Made by a program: the position numbers and the translations under genes
In this document: positions 1-7,229 of the stretch, in pieces
Layout: each line of letters begins with the position of its first letter
Numbering within the stretch: position 1 is the first letter of the stretch
Origin: Halonatronomonas sp051745085
GTDB taxonomy: Bacteria; Bacillota; Halanaerobiia; Halanaerobiales; Halarsenatibacteraceae
Length of the DNA stretch: 10,971 nt
Assembly (NCBI GenBank): GCA_051745085.1
Contig: JBNJDR010000055.1
Span: 1-10,971, forward strand
Reading direction: 5' to 3'
Notes under the pieces: model-generated
What the model was told of the DNA's origin: nothing
The model's database searches: none
What the model saw: only the letters and a program-made list of their open reading frames with translations

Positions 1-431
1 GAGTTGGCCTGCTCCAGATTTTTGGGATCAACGATGTTAGGAAGCACAGCCCCGATGGCCGGGTTGAAGAAAGCTCCACTGATCGACATCAAGACCGTAG
101 CTGAACCCAGCAGCCAAAAACTGGTGTTACCGTTATATATCATCAAACCTAAACCCAGTACGATCAGGCCGCGCAAGAAATCATTACCTACGATCAAAGC
201 TTTCCGATCGAATCGATCGGCGATCAAGCCGCCGAAAGGACTTACCAAAACACCCGGCAGGGTAGAAAGCAGGAGAATGGTTCCCGTGGCTGTCCCACTT
301 CCGGTCAACTCCAGGATGAACCATACCAGGGCTATATGATGAATCCCATTACCTATCCGTGAAACCAGACCGCCCGCAAACAACAAGAAAAAGTTTTTGT
401 TTTTCCAGATGGACCTTGTTTGTTCCTCCAA
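1..431 (-). CDS. MFS-family exporter, N-terminal part (runs off the left edge)
   Basis: Translating the minus strand from a TTG at 431 gives about 143 residues with no stop before the window edge. The product begins LEEQTRSIWKNKNFFLLFAG and continues through hydrophobic segments. It contains the loop GLIADRFDRK, which is the major facilitator superfamily motif A between helices 2 and 3. The later stretch SGAFFNPAIGAVLPNIV also resembles the early helices of drug and siderophore exporters of the MFS_3/EntS type. The protein should be an inner-membrane proton-driven exporter; its substrate cannot be told. The TTG start is chosen because GGAGGGG lies about six bases upstream and the frame is closed by a TAG a little further up, with no in-frame ATG. 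It diverges from the secreted-protein gene at 632 and has its own promoter. Confidence 0.82.
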   Translation of the reverse strand, partial: MEEQTRSIWKNKNFFLLFAGGLVSRIGNGIHHIALVWFILELTGSGTATGTILLLSTLPGVLVSPFGGLIADRFDRKALIVGNDFLRGLIVLGLGLMIYNGNTSFWLLGSATVLMSISGAFFNPAIGAVLPNIVDPKNLEQAN

Positions 432-447
432 TTTAACCCCTCCATTG

Positions 448-468
448 AATAAATTAATCTAATTTATT
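448..468. promoter_or_regulatory. 21-bp palindrome, candidate operator for the MFS gene
   Basis: The arms AATAAATTA (448-456) and TAATTTATT (460-468) are perfect inverted copies separated by three bases. The element lies just downstream of the -10 box of the minus-strand promoter, around the expected transcript start and before the Shine-Dalgarno. That is a typical place for a repressor to block a drug-exporter gene. The composition is very AT-rich, so a chance palindrome is possible. No cognate regulator (for example MarR or TetR type) is visible in the window. Confidence 0.45.
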
Positions 469-471
469 AAT

Positions 472-500
472 ATTATAAGCTTAAATATTAATTTTGTCAA
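472..500 (-). promoter_or_regulatory. Consensus sigma-70-type promoter of the MFS gene
   Basis: On the minus strand a perfect TTGACA (plus 495-500) is followed after exactly 17 bases by a perfect TATAAT (plus 472-477). This matches the vegetative sigma-factor consensus in both boxes and in spacing. It is placed to give a leader of roughly 35 bases ahead of the TTG start at 431. Such a strong promoter suggests that expression depends on a repressor, consistent with the palindrome just downstream. Confidence 0.8.
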
Positions 501-564
501 GATATATTTTAAATTATTTAATTTTTTGTTGAATTATTTTAATTTTTTTATAAATGTAGTCTGG

Positions 565-570
565 TTGACA
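565..570 (+). promoter_or_regulatory. Possible -35 box for the secreted-protein gene
   Basis: A perfect TTGACA stands 61 bases upstream of the ATG at 632 on the plus strand. No good -10 box lies 16-18 bases downstream; the region is an AT-rich run around GATTTATTTT. An alternative is TATAAA at 549-554, which has only a poor upstream -35. The gene must be transcribed from this gap, but the exact promoter is uncertain. Confidence 0.3.
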
Positions 571-631
571 GCGCAGATCTTAATTTTGATTTATTTTTAA
601 AGAATAATAAACCAATTTAGGAGTGGTAAAA

Positions 632-1303
632 ATGAAAAAACATCTTCTCAGTATCGGTATGGGACTCCTTTTGGTATTGGTCTTCGCTACAAATATTTCA
701 GCTTTTCCTCTGGAATATTTATTGGAATTGAACCCGGCTTTGGCCCATTATGAACTCAATGAACATTTCACCCCCCAAATGGGCATGCACATGATCGTGC
801 CCGGCCCTCACCTGACGGTGGTTGTTGCTGGCGAAGGTACGGTTGTTGGAGTTGAATTGATAGTTCCAGAAGAGCAGGGCTGGCTGCCCTGGTTCGACCA
901 GCCTGAGGGTGAGCCTACCACCCTTCCCATAGGTGTGGCTTATACTCAGCATATTTATCTAGCAGACCGAACCAGTATAAATTTAGGGCAAAAACCTGCA
1001 CTACTGGCGGATATACCCACTGAACTTCTCACGCTAAGTCAGCTGAAGCAGATAAACCCGGCTCTGGATCAGTATATGTACCTTTCTGAATACGTTCCCG
1101 GCCGAGGCAGACTTTACGGACCAACAGGGGCTGGTTTAGGAATCTTAGTGGATAACGAAGAAGTAGTGCGGGGTTTCGAGCTAGCCTTTCCGGCTGAAGC
1201 AGGCTGGAGACCCTGGTTTGATCAACCAGAAGGTGAGCCTCAGCCTCATCCTGAGTTAGGTCAAATATATTCTCAAAGTATAAGATTAGCTGCTGTTGAA
1301 TAA
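632..1303 (+). CDS. Secreted protein with two tandem copies of an unrecognised domain
   Basis: The product is 223 residues. Residues 1-24 are a signal peptide (MKKH, a hydrophobic core, then NISA before the likely cut). The mature part is two copies of one domain with a period of 108 residues: LNPAL at 33-37 and INPAL at 141-145, VELIVP at 74-79 and FELAFP at 182-187, and PWFDQPEGEP identical at 86-95 and 194-203. Each copy ends with a Y.Q.I.LA pattern. Copy 1 has a Met/His cluster (MGMHMIVPGPH, 50-60) that copy 2 lacks. Mature charge is acidic (about 26 Asp/Glu to 8 Lys/Arg). I do not recognise the family, so no function is given; periplasmic or extracellular location is inferred from the signal peptide. 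The ATG at 632 is chosen because TAGGAG lies eight bases upstream; the in-frame GTG at 623 would overlap that ribosome site. It is a single-gene unit ending at a terminator. Confidence 0.85.
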   Translation: MKKHLLSIGMGLLLVLVFATNISAFPLEYLLELNPALAHYELNEHFTPQMGMHMIVPGPHLTVVVAGEGTVVGVELIVPEEQGWLPWFDQPEGEPTTLPIGVAYTQHIYLADRTSINLGQKPALLADIPTELLTLSQLKQINPALDQYMYLSEYVPGRGRLYGPTGAGLGILVDNEEVVRGFELAFPAEAGWRPWFDQPEGEPQPHPELGQIYSQSIRLAAVE

Positions 1304-1331
1304 GCTAGCCTGAAATCAAATAAAAAATCTG

Positions 1332-1368
1332 AAACCCCTGAAGCCTTTTATCGGCTCTCAGGGGTTTT
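1332..1368 (+). terminator. Hairpin terminator between converging genes
   Basis: AACCCCTGA (1333-1341) pairs with TCAGGGGTT (1358-1366). Inside it AGCC pairs with GGCT around a seven-base loop, with one bulged C. The plus strand continues with TTTTATTAT, a short U-rich tail, 29 bases after the stop of the secreted-protein gene. On the minus strand the same hairpin comes directly after the stop of the kinase-like gene, with a T6 run about eight bases beyond the stem, so it probably serves both directions. Confidence 0.8.
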
Positions 1369-1369
1369 A

Positions 1370-2206
1370 TTATCTCTCAATTATCCTTCCTATTTTTGCT
1401 TTAAGCGACTCGATGTCGTAATCCGAGTTATCCACCTGATACGATTCCAGATCCAGGCGCTCAATTATATCTACTTCCATCGCTTTTCTAGCTTTCATCA
1501 CTTCTATCATCCCGGACTTGCCTTTTAAGCCTTTAGCCCGGCCATATCCCTGCCCGGTATAATATGAAATTACGGATTCCCGCCATTTCGGCGACCTCTC
1601 TGCGAGAACTTTTTCTAAACTGGCTTCTACATCTTTCTGTTTCAGGTAGATCAGTAGGGGATTTAAATCCTGAACCAGGTGAACCAGCTTATTTATATAG
1701 GTAAAGGCTGTTTCTGCAGAACTGTTACTTCTGATCACGCTAACCGTGATGGGATTTTGCACAAAACAACAATCGAAAATATAAGTGTATTCCTCAGACC
1801 AGGCCATCTCTACAAACCTTTCCCACTTTTTCGTGATCAACTCTTTATTTAAAGCAAGGGGTAGTTCGTAAATATCATTTTTAAAAATTTCAGCACGTAA
1901 TTCAGGAGTGAATTCATCTCTATATTTTCTCTTCGCTTTAGCGTAAAATAAAAAATATCCCTCTGGTTTCTTGACAGTATATTCTTTGAGTATACTTTCA
2001 TCTTCCCTGAACTTATCCACCAGCTGTTGGAACTCGGGCTCAGAAAAATAGGCCACGCCGTCGTAATCAGCGGGATGATCCAGGTTGCCTTCTAGATAAA
2101 GTTTGCTGGCGACACCCTTCTCCCGCAATATTTCCTGGGTGATCCTGGCTGTGGTGGTCTTACCTGAACCAGGCAGTCCTTCTATCAAGATTAACTTCGT
2201 CCGCAT
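1370..2206 (-). CDS. P-loop nucleotide-kinase-like protein
   Basis: The product is 278 residues with a clear Walker A motif, GLPGSGKTT, at 10-18 right after the first beta strand. This is the arrangement of small-molecule kinases such as thymidylate or adenylylsulfate kinase. Other recognisable stretches are EGNLDHPADYDG at 39-50 and YIFDCCFVQNP at 142-152, the latter a likely core strand. It resembles a group of Firmicutes P-loop proteins of unknown substrate, usually named only as ATPase or kinase-like. No transmembrane or signal segment is seen, so it should be cytoplasmic. The ATG at 2206 is preferred over a GTG nine bases earlier because GAGGTG sits six bases before the ATG and overlaps the GTG. 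It follows the hydrolase gene by 29 bases and is probably co-transcribed with it. The substrate is unknown. Confidence 0.8.
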   Translation of the reverse strand: MRTKLILIEGLPGSGKTTTARITQEILREKGVASKLYLEGNLDHPADYDGVAYFSEPEFQQLVDKFREDESILKEYTVKKPEGYFLFYAKAKRKYRDEFTPELRAEIFKNDIYELPLALNKELITKKWERFVEMAWSEEYTYIFDCCFVQNPITVSVIRSNSSAETAFTYINKLVHLVQDLNPLLIYLKQKDVEASLEKVLAERSPKWRESVISYYTGQGYGRAKGLKGKSGMIEVMKARKAMEVDIIERLDLESYQVDNSDYDIESLKAKIGRIIER

Positions 2207-2235
2207 TAAAGCCACCTCATTTTCCCTGTCGAATC

Positions 2236-2988
2236 TTAAATTTCGATCTCAATATCGCTATATATAGGATAATGGTCTGAGGGATAAACGCCATCTGGTT
2301 TATCCTTCACCACTTCACATGTTCCTATTTTTAAATGTTGACTGGCAAGGATATAATCCACAACGATTTTAGCATCTTCCGTAAACCCGTGGTAAGTAGG
2401 GGTTGATTTGTTTTTAGCCTTAAAAACATCTTTTAAATAACCACATTCCAGCAGGGTTTTAACTGCATCTGCATCAGGCGGGGCGTTCAGATCTCCAGTT
2501 AAAATTATGCCACTGGCATCTATATATTTGTCCAGGAAATCACAGATGATTTCGGCCCCTTTTCGCCTGGCTTCCTGGCTTTTGTGATCAAGATGGGTGT
2601 TAAGGAAAACGATATTCTTATTATCAAAACCCAATAAAACCCAGGTGACCATCCGCGGTACGTCGGTGCCGTAACTTCTGCTGCCGGGTATCTCGGGGCT
2701 GTCCGAAATCCAAAAATGGCCCTGCTCAACCAGAGAAAGAACATTTTTTTTATAATAAATTCCCACCTGTTCTCCCTGGCCGTGTTCTTCTCTGCCTTTC
2801 CCTACGTAATTATATTCGGGAAAAGACTTCATTAAATCATCTATTTGGTGGGGAAGCCCTTCCTGAACCCCGATAAAGTCAGCGTCAATCTGCTCCCATA
2901 TCTTTTTCATCGCAGGCAATCTATTTTCCCAGGCATACTCCTCGTCTCCGGGATTATCGTACCTCAAGTTGCAGCTCATAACTCGCAT
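2236..2988 (-). CDS. Endonuclease/exonuclease/phosphatase-fold hydrolase
   Basis: The product is 250 residues and shows the whole motif series of the metal-dependent EEP (DNase I-like) fold: Asn7 in SCNLRYDNP, Glu43 in GVQEG, NTHLDH at 130-135, GDLNAPP at 165-171 (Asp166, Asn168), DYI at 211-213 and SDHYPI at 237-242. Within the superfamily, the segment GHFWISDSPEIPGS (90-103) and the opening Asn-Leu-Arg-Tyr-Asp match the uncharacterised bacterial subgroup that starts with N.RYDNP. The target could be a nucleic acid, a phosphate ester or an inositol-like phosphate; the sequence does not decide. There is no signal peptide. GGAGG ten bases upstream supports the ATG. It is first in a two-gene unit with the kinase-like gene and has its own promoter behind the terminator of the nucleoside operon. 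Confidence 0.86.
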   Translation of the reverse strand: MRVMSCNLRYDNPGDEEYAWENRLPAMKKIWEQIDADFIGVQEGLPHQIDDLMKSFPEYNYVGKGREEHGQGEQVGIYYKKNVLSLVEQGHFWISDSPEIPGSRSYGTDVPRMVTWVLLGFDNKNIVFLNTHLDHKSQEARRKGAEIICDFLDKYIDASGIILTGDLNAPPDADAVKTLLECGYLKDVFKAKNKSTPTYHGFTEDAKIVVDYILASQHLKIGTCEVVKDKPDGVYPSDHYPIYSDIEIEI

Positions 2989-3086
2989 TTTAGCCCAACC
3001 TCCAGGAATTACATTTTATTCAACATATATGTAAAAATATTTCAATAAAGTTTTGTAAGTTCCTGCTTAATTTCATCATAACCGTG

Positions 3087-3115
3087 ATTAAAAGTTAAAA
3101 AATTCATCCTTTCAA
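3087..3115 (-). promoter_or_regulatory. Promoter of the hydrolase / kinase-like pair
   Basis: On the minus strand TTGAAA (plus 3110-3115) and TTTAAT (plus 3087-3092) are separated by exactly 17 bases, each differing from consensus at one position. The element starts right beyond the U-run of the preceding terminator. It would give a leader of about 90 bases before the ATG at 2988. Nothing structured was recognised in that leader. Confidence 0.55.
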
Positions 3116-3117
3116 CT

Positions 3118-3159
3118 AAAAAAACAGCCTCAACCCGCTAAAATCGAGTCAAGACTGCT
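3118..3159 (-). terminator. Rho-independent terminator of the nucleoside operon
   Basis: In the minus-strand transcript AGCAGTCTTGACTCG (plus 3159-3145) pairs along all 15 positions with CGGGTTGAGGCTGTT (plus 3137-3123), using both standard and G-U pairs. The loop is seven bases and a run of seven U follows. It lies about 20 bases after the stop of the phosphorylase gene and marks the end of the seven-gene unit. Confidence 0.88.
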
Positions 3160-3178
3160 TATATCATATTTATAAAAC

Positions 3179-3946
3179 TTACTTCTGCTTCTGGTCAAAC
3201 CTGTAGATGGCCTCCAGAATTACTTTGATCTCGTTCTCCCAGCCCTGAACGAGTCCGGTATTTTCAGTTTCATAGATAACGTCATTAGTGATTAAGTTGC
3301 CGGAAACTGCCGAAATCATAGCGCCTCTTTTACCTCGTTTATGGCAGACTGTATAAATTGCTGAACTTTCCATCTCCACGTTCAAACAGCCCAGGTCAGA
3401 TAATTTTTTGATCCAGGCTTCATCTTCCCCGTAAAAAGCATCGTCAGTGGCGTTAATTCCGTAGGTGTAGTCATAGCCAAGCTCATCGGCCATATCGGCA
3501 GTGGTATCAACGATGGTCCGCGTTAGATCAAAATCAGGTATGGCCGGAAACTCATTAGGGACGAAAAACTTAGAAGTACCTTCGTTCTTCATGGACCCGG
3601 TCGAGATGATCAAATCCCCTATCTTCAATCCTTCCTGTAGAGCAGCGGTACTACCTATCCTGATAAGGACTTCTGCCCCGATGTTGATCAGCTCTTCTGC
3701 AGCGATGGCCGCAGAGGGACAGCCCATCCCGGTGGAAGTAACCGAGATCTTTACCCCTTTATAATATCCGGTAAAGGTGCGGTGTTCCCGCTTGTTGGCT
3801 ACCAGCTCAGCGTCATCCAGGTATTTAGCCACCCGGTCGCTCCGGGCTGGATCACCGGGTAAAAGCACGTACTTGCCGATATCCCCGGGCTTTAGATCTA
3901 TATGATACTGTTTTTTCCCTTCAGTTTTGGCCTTTTTATCTATCAT
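3179..3946 (-). CDS. Nucleoside phosphorylase, uridine phosphorylase (NP-I) family
   Basis: The product is 255 residues, the usual length for the family. Phosphorylases of this type split a nucleoside with phosphate into free base and ribose-1-phosphate in the cytoplasm. Visible motifs are YHIDL at 14-18, the phosphate loop PGDPAR at 30-35, STGMGCPSA at 71-79, RIGSTAAL at 96-103 and the ribose-binding EMESS at 191-195. The overall pattern is closest to uridine phosphorylase (Udp). However, the segment between DAFYGEDEAW and the EMES motif is short and lacks the Gln-x-Arg pair that fixes uracil in E. coli Udp, so a purine nucleoside is also possible. The ATG at 3946 is chosen because GGAGG lies eight bases upstream; an earlier TTG would overlap that site. 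It follows the amidohydrolase gene by 25 bases and is the last gene of the operon. Confidence 0.88.
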   Translation of the reverse strand: MIDKKAKTEGKKQYHIDLKPGDIGKYVLLPGDPARSDRVAKYLDDAELVANKREHRTFTGYYKGVKISVTSTGMGCPSAAIAAEELINIGAEVLIRIGSTAALQEGLKIGDLIISTGSMKNEGTSKFFVPNEFPAIPDFDLTRTIVDTTADMADELGYDYTYGINATDDAFYGEDEAWIKKLSDLGCLNVEMESSAIYTVCHKRGKRGAMISAVSGNLITNDVIYETENTGLVQGWENEIKVILEAIYRFDQKQK

Positions 3947-3971
3947 GGTCAATTCCTCCAATTTATTTATT

Positions 3972-5285
3972 TTAATCAGCCATTAAAAACTTGGCTATTT
4001 TATTAACTTCCTGCTTAACTGCATTTGCCTCGATATATTCGGGTTCGTAATCTGTATACAAAAACTCGCCGCCTACCAGCACGTCAGATACATTGCTGCC
4101 TGAAGCGGAATATACTACGAGCGAGTATAAATTGTCTACCCGGCCGGTGTGGGCGGGGATCAAATTGGGACAGCTCAAGTCCAGGGCAATAATATCGGCC
4201 TCTTTGCCTGTTTCCAGGCTGCCGATCTTATCGGCCATCCCGATGGCCTTTGCCCCTTCAGTGGTGGCCATCCGCAGGGCCTGGCCTGCGGGCAGAAACT
4301 CGGCATCATGATTTAAATTCTTTTGAATTAAAAACCCGGTCTTTAAATCGCGAAGCAGGTCCAGGCTGTTGTTGCTCTGGGCCCCATCAGTACCGATACT
4401 TACCGTGATATTTCGCGCCAGCATCTCCTGCAGCGGCATCAAACCGGAAACCAGTTTCAAGTTGCTGACCGGGTTATAGGTTACAGCCACATCGTTGGCC
4501 TGATAAATATCTAGATCAGCCGAACTCAAATGGATGGAATGGGCGGCCAAAACGGGGTAGTTAAATACGCCCAGCTGGTCCAACCACTCTGTGGGCGATA
4601 AACCGTATTTATCTGCTATCTCCCTATTCTCATCCCTGGTCTCAGAAATATGAGTATGGATGAGGAGGTCATACTGCTCCGCCAGCGCCATCACCTTCTC
4701 CCAGTCTTCAGCCTCTACTGAATAAGGCGCGTGGGGCCCAATCCCAGTACTTATTCTACTGGTTGGCTGGGGCCCATACTTATCCAAAAATTTCTCCACC
4801 CGCAGGATGACGTTCTCCGATTCCGGCGAAGGCCAGGAGAAGACCGTCGGGGTGATTACCGCCCTCAGCCCGCTCTCCTGGACCGCCTGGAAAACTCTCT
4901 CGGCAAAGAAGTACTGATCGACGAAGGTGGTAACCCCGGCAGAGAGGAATTCCAGACAGCTTAGGACTGCGCCGTAATAGGCCATGGTCCCGGTCATTTT
5001 TTGTTCGGCCGGCCAGATCGCCTGTTTTAACCAATCCATCAAGGCCAGATCGTCGGCCATCGATCTGAATAAAGGGGAAGCAGAATGGGTATGGGTATTG
5101 ATCAAACCAGGCAGAAGCAGTTTGCCGGCAAAATCGTAAATTTCTCCTTCTGGCTCGATCTCGGCGGCCGGTCCGATTTGCTTGATCAAATTGTCTGCAA
5201 TGATTATTGAGCCCTGTTCAAAATGTGTGTCCTCTCCATCCAGGGTCAAAATAACCGCATTGGTTAAAGTTTTAAGATTACTCAT
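3972..5285 (-). CDS. mtaD: Amidohydrolase, adenosine / SAH / MTA deaminase type
   Basis: The product is 437 residues, typical of the ATZ/TRZ-like amidohydrolases that deaminate S-adenosylhomocysteine, methylthioadenosine or adenosine. The metal-site series is complete: HTH at 65-67 in LPGLINTHTHS, GPHAPY at 183-188, THISE at 211-215, AAHSIH at 247-252 and Asp300 in GTDGAQSNN. The early DWL at 84-86 (residue Trp85) and the GPHAPY element are typical of this subgroup. The C-terminal GSLETGKEADIIALDL stretch returns to the small beta domain. The start is the ATG at 5285, which overlaps the end of the permease gene by eight bases (ATGAGTAA), so translation is probably coupled; GGGTGA upstream is a modest ribosome site. 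An earlier in-frame ATG inside the permease gene is unlikely. Being encoded behind a nucleoside importer, it probably deaminates an imported purine nucleoside, though exact substrate is open. The symbol follows the family name and is tentative. Confidence 0.85.
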   Translation of the reverse strand: MSNLKTLTNAVILTLDGEDTHFEQGSIIIADNLIKQIGPAAEIEPEGEIYDFAGKLLLPGLINTHTHSASPLFRSMADDLALMDWLKQAIWPAEQKMTGTMAYYGAVLSCLEFLSAGVTTFVDQYFFAERVFQAVQESGLRAVITPTVFSWPSPESENVILRVEKFLDKYGPQPTSRISTGIGPHAPYSVEAEDWEKVMALAEQYDLLIHTHISETRDENREIADKYGLSPTEWLDQLGVFNYPVLAAHSIHLSSADLDIYQANDVAVTYNPVSNLKLVSGLMPLQEMLARNITVSIGTDGAQSNNSLDLLRDLKTGFLIQKNLNHDAEFLPAGQALRMATTEGAKAIGMADKIGSLETGKEADIIALDLSCPNLIPAHTGRVDNLYSLVVYSASGSNVSDVLVGGEFLYTDYEPEYIEANAVKQEVNKIAKFLMAD

Positions 5286-6165
5286 AGACTTCACCCAGGG
5301 CTTCAGGGGCCCTGCTCTTCTGCTGGGCAAATACCAGCACCAGCAGAGTTACTATATAGGGGATACTCTGGACAAGCTGATCCGGGATATCCAGTCCGAC
5401 CAGGTTAAAGCGTAAGGCCTGGGCGAAGGAAAAGACCAGACTGGCCAAAAACGAACCCAGGGGATTCCAGCCGCCGAAGATGTTGGCAGCCAGAGCCATA
5501 AAGCCCCTCCCGGCACTCATGCCGGATACGAAAAGATTATTCTGAACCAGGGAGAGAAACGCCCCACCCAGTCCTGCCAGCACCCCACTCAGGGTGACAC
5601 TGATGTAGCGATAGCGGTTTACCTTTATCCCCGAGGCTTTAGCCGCCTGAGGATGGTCACCGATCGAACGCAGGTTGAGCCCGATCCTGGTTTTATAAAA
5701 GATGATCCAGGTTACCAGCACTATCACTAGAGTTAAAACTAAAAGGGGGGAGATGGTGCCGAAACCAGGAATGTACCAGCGGGGCAGGGGGATAACCGAA
5801 TCGGACATGCCCTGCCGGCCCCAGATAGTGTTGACCATAACGGTGGTGAAACCGGCAGCCATAATATTAATACCTACCCCGGAAACCACCTGATTAGCCC
5901 GGTACTTGACGCAGAGGATCGCCATGATCCCTCCACCGATTCCACCCAGGAAACCAGCCGATACCAGGCCTATCCAGGGATTACCGGAATAATAACTTCC
6001 GGCCACAGCCCCGAAGGCTCCGAACAACATCAGGCCTTCCAGACCTATATTTATAACTCCGCTTCTTTCGGAAATGGTACCGCCGATGGCAGCCAGGGTG
6101 ATCGGGGCTGATAGACGTAACATCAAGCGTAAAAAATCTAAATTAAAAATCGCAAATATATCCAT
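5278..6165 (-). CDS. nupQ: Nucleoside ABC transporter permease (NupQ-like)
   Basis: The product is 295 residues and almost wholly hydrophobic, in keeping with eight or more membrane helices. It belongs to the BPD_transp_2 permeases, as shown by NIGLEGLMLFGAF at 39-51 and the later GGAFLSLVQ and SGMSAGRGFMALAANIFGGWNP stretches. The pattern fits the shorter of the two permeases in BMP-type nucleoside importers. It pairs with the neighbouring NupP-like protein to form the channel in the inner membrane. Its ATG shares one base with the stop of the preceding permease gene (TAATG), which indicates coupled translation and a fixed ratio. The downstream amidohydrolase gene starts inside its last codons. 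Confidence 0.92.
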   Translation of the reverse strand: MDIFAIFNLDFLRLMLRLSAPITLAAIGGTISERSGVINIGLEGLMLFGAFGAVAGSYYSGNPWIGLVSAGFLGGIGGGIMAILCVKYRANQVVSGVGINIMAAGFTTVMVNTIWGRQGMSDSVIPLPRWYIPGFGTISPLLVLTLVIVLVTWIIFYKTRIGLNLRSIGDHPQAAKASGIKVNRYRYISVTLSGVLAGLGGAFLSLVQNNLFVSGMSAGRGFMALAANIFGGWNPLGSFLASLVFSFAQALRFNLVGLDIPDQLVQSIPYIVTLLVLVFAQQKSRAPEALGEVYE

Positions 6166-7229
6166 TAACTTATACCCCCTTGTTTGGGCATAAACTGTTT
6201 AACTATTTCCGGAGCGGCGACAAAGAGAATTACCAGCCCCTGAATTATTACTACGATATTAGACGAAACATCGGTGGCCCGCTCCAGGTAGATCCCCCCG
6301 GTGGAGAGGATGCCGAATAAGAAAGCGGTTAAAACCACTCCCACCGGATGGTTGCGGCCTAAAACCGCTACGGCGATCCCGGTAAAACCTAGATCCGGCG
6401 AGAAGCCCTCGATGAAGCGGCGGTGAACTCCCATTACCTCCGTCGCTCCGGCCAGAGCCGCCAACCCGCCACTTACTGCCATGGCCAGGATGATCCGATT
6501 TTTGATGCTTATCCCGCCAGCAGAAGCTGCCTCTTTATTCTCGCCCACAGCTCTAATCTCATAGCCGATATTTGTCTTCCAGAGAAAGATGTAGACAAAC
6601 AGGGCAGCGGTCAGAGCCAGAAAGATCGAAGTGGTCAGCTGAGCTCCCTGGACCAGCCGATCCAGGAGCAGATGGGGAGGGATACGCTCGGTTTGAGCCA
6701 CCCATCCCTCTGCTTTAAAGGGATAATTGACCATATACGAAGTGAAAAATATTGCCACGTAATTGAGCATAACCGTAACGATAACTTCATGGGAGCCGAA
6801 CTGAGCTTTAAGCAGACCGGGTATTCCGCCCCAGAACATGCCGGCCAGGATGCCGACACCTAAAGCTACTGTCATCGCCAGCAGGACCGGAACATCGCCA
6901 AGATAAATTGCGGTGAGAGCGGCGAAGAATCCGCCAAAATAGAGCTGACCTTCAGCCCCAATGTTAAAGAGTCCGCAGCGGAAGGCAAAAGCCACAGCCA
7001 AACCGGTAAAAATAAGCGGTGCCGTTTTACTTAAAGTATTAGCAAAGGCCCTAACCGAACCCAGGCTGCCCTGAACCAAACCCTGCAGGGCCAGCAGGGG
7101 CGATTCCCCGATCAAAAATACTATTACGCCACCGATGACCAGAGCGATCAAGATGGAGATCAGCGAAATTAGGACATCGCGGATAGATTCAACTCGAGAT
7201 ATTCCTTTGATTATCTGTTTAAATTCCAT
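6165..7229 (-). CDS. nupP: Nucleoside ABC transporter permease (NupP-like)
   Basis: The product is 354 residues with many membrane segments, beginning with a hydrophobic helix at about 18-40. NIGAEGQLYFGGF (89-101) is the signature of this permease family and FGSHEVIVTVMLNYVAIF follows near the middle. The length fits the longer member of the permease pair. It forms the membrane channel with the NupQ-like protein and couples to the double-domain ATPase. The ATG overlaps the ATPase stop by one base (TAATG), and a ribosome site AGGGAGG sits within the end of the ATPase gene. Confidence 0.92.
   Translation of the reverse strand: MEFKQIIKGISRVESIRDVLISLISILIALVIGGVIVFLIGESPLLALQGLVQGSLGSVRAFANTLSKTAPLIFTGLAVAFAFRCGLFNIGAEGQLYFGGFFAALTAIYLGDVPVLLAMTVALGVGILAGMFWGGIPGLLKAQFGSHEVIVTVMLNYVAIFFTSYMVNYPFKAEGWVAQTERIPPHLLLDRLVQGAQLTTSIFLALTAALFVYIFLWKTNIGYEIRAVGENKEAASAGGISIKNRIILAMAVSGGLAALAGATEVMGVHRRFIEGFSPDLGFTGIAVAVLGRNHPVGVVLTAFLFGILSTGGIYLERATDVSSNIVVIIQGLVILFVAAPEIVKQFMPKQGGIS

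Noticed and set aside
4..339. Open plus-strand frame of 111 codons at the left edge
   Set aside because: The minus strand of the same stretch encodes a coherent MFS transporter with motif A and its own promoter and ribosome site; the plus frame is basic and featureless.
6423..6863. Plus-strand open frame of 146 codons opposite the NupP-like permease
   Set aside because: It lies fully inside a well-recognised permease gene, has no ribosome site and reads as low-plausibility protein.
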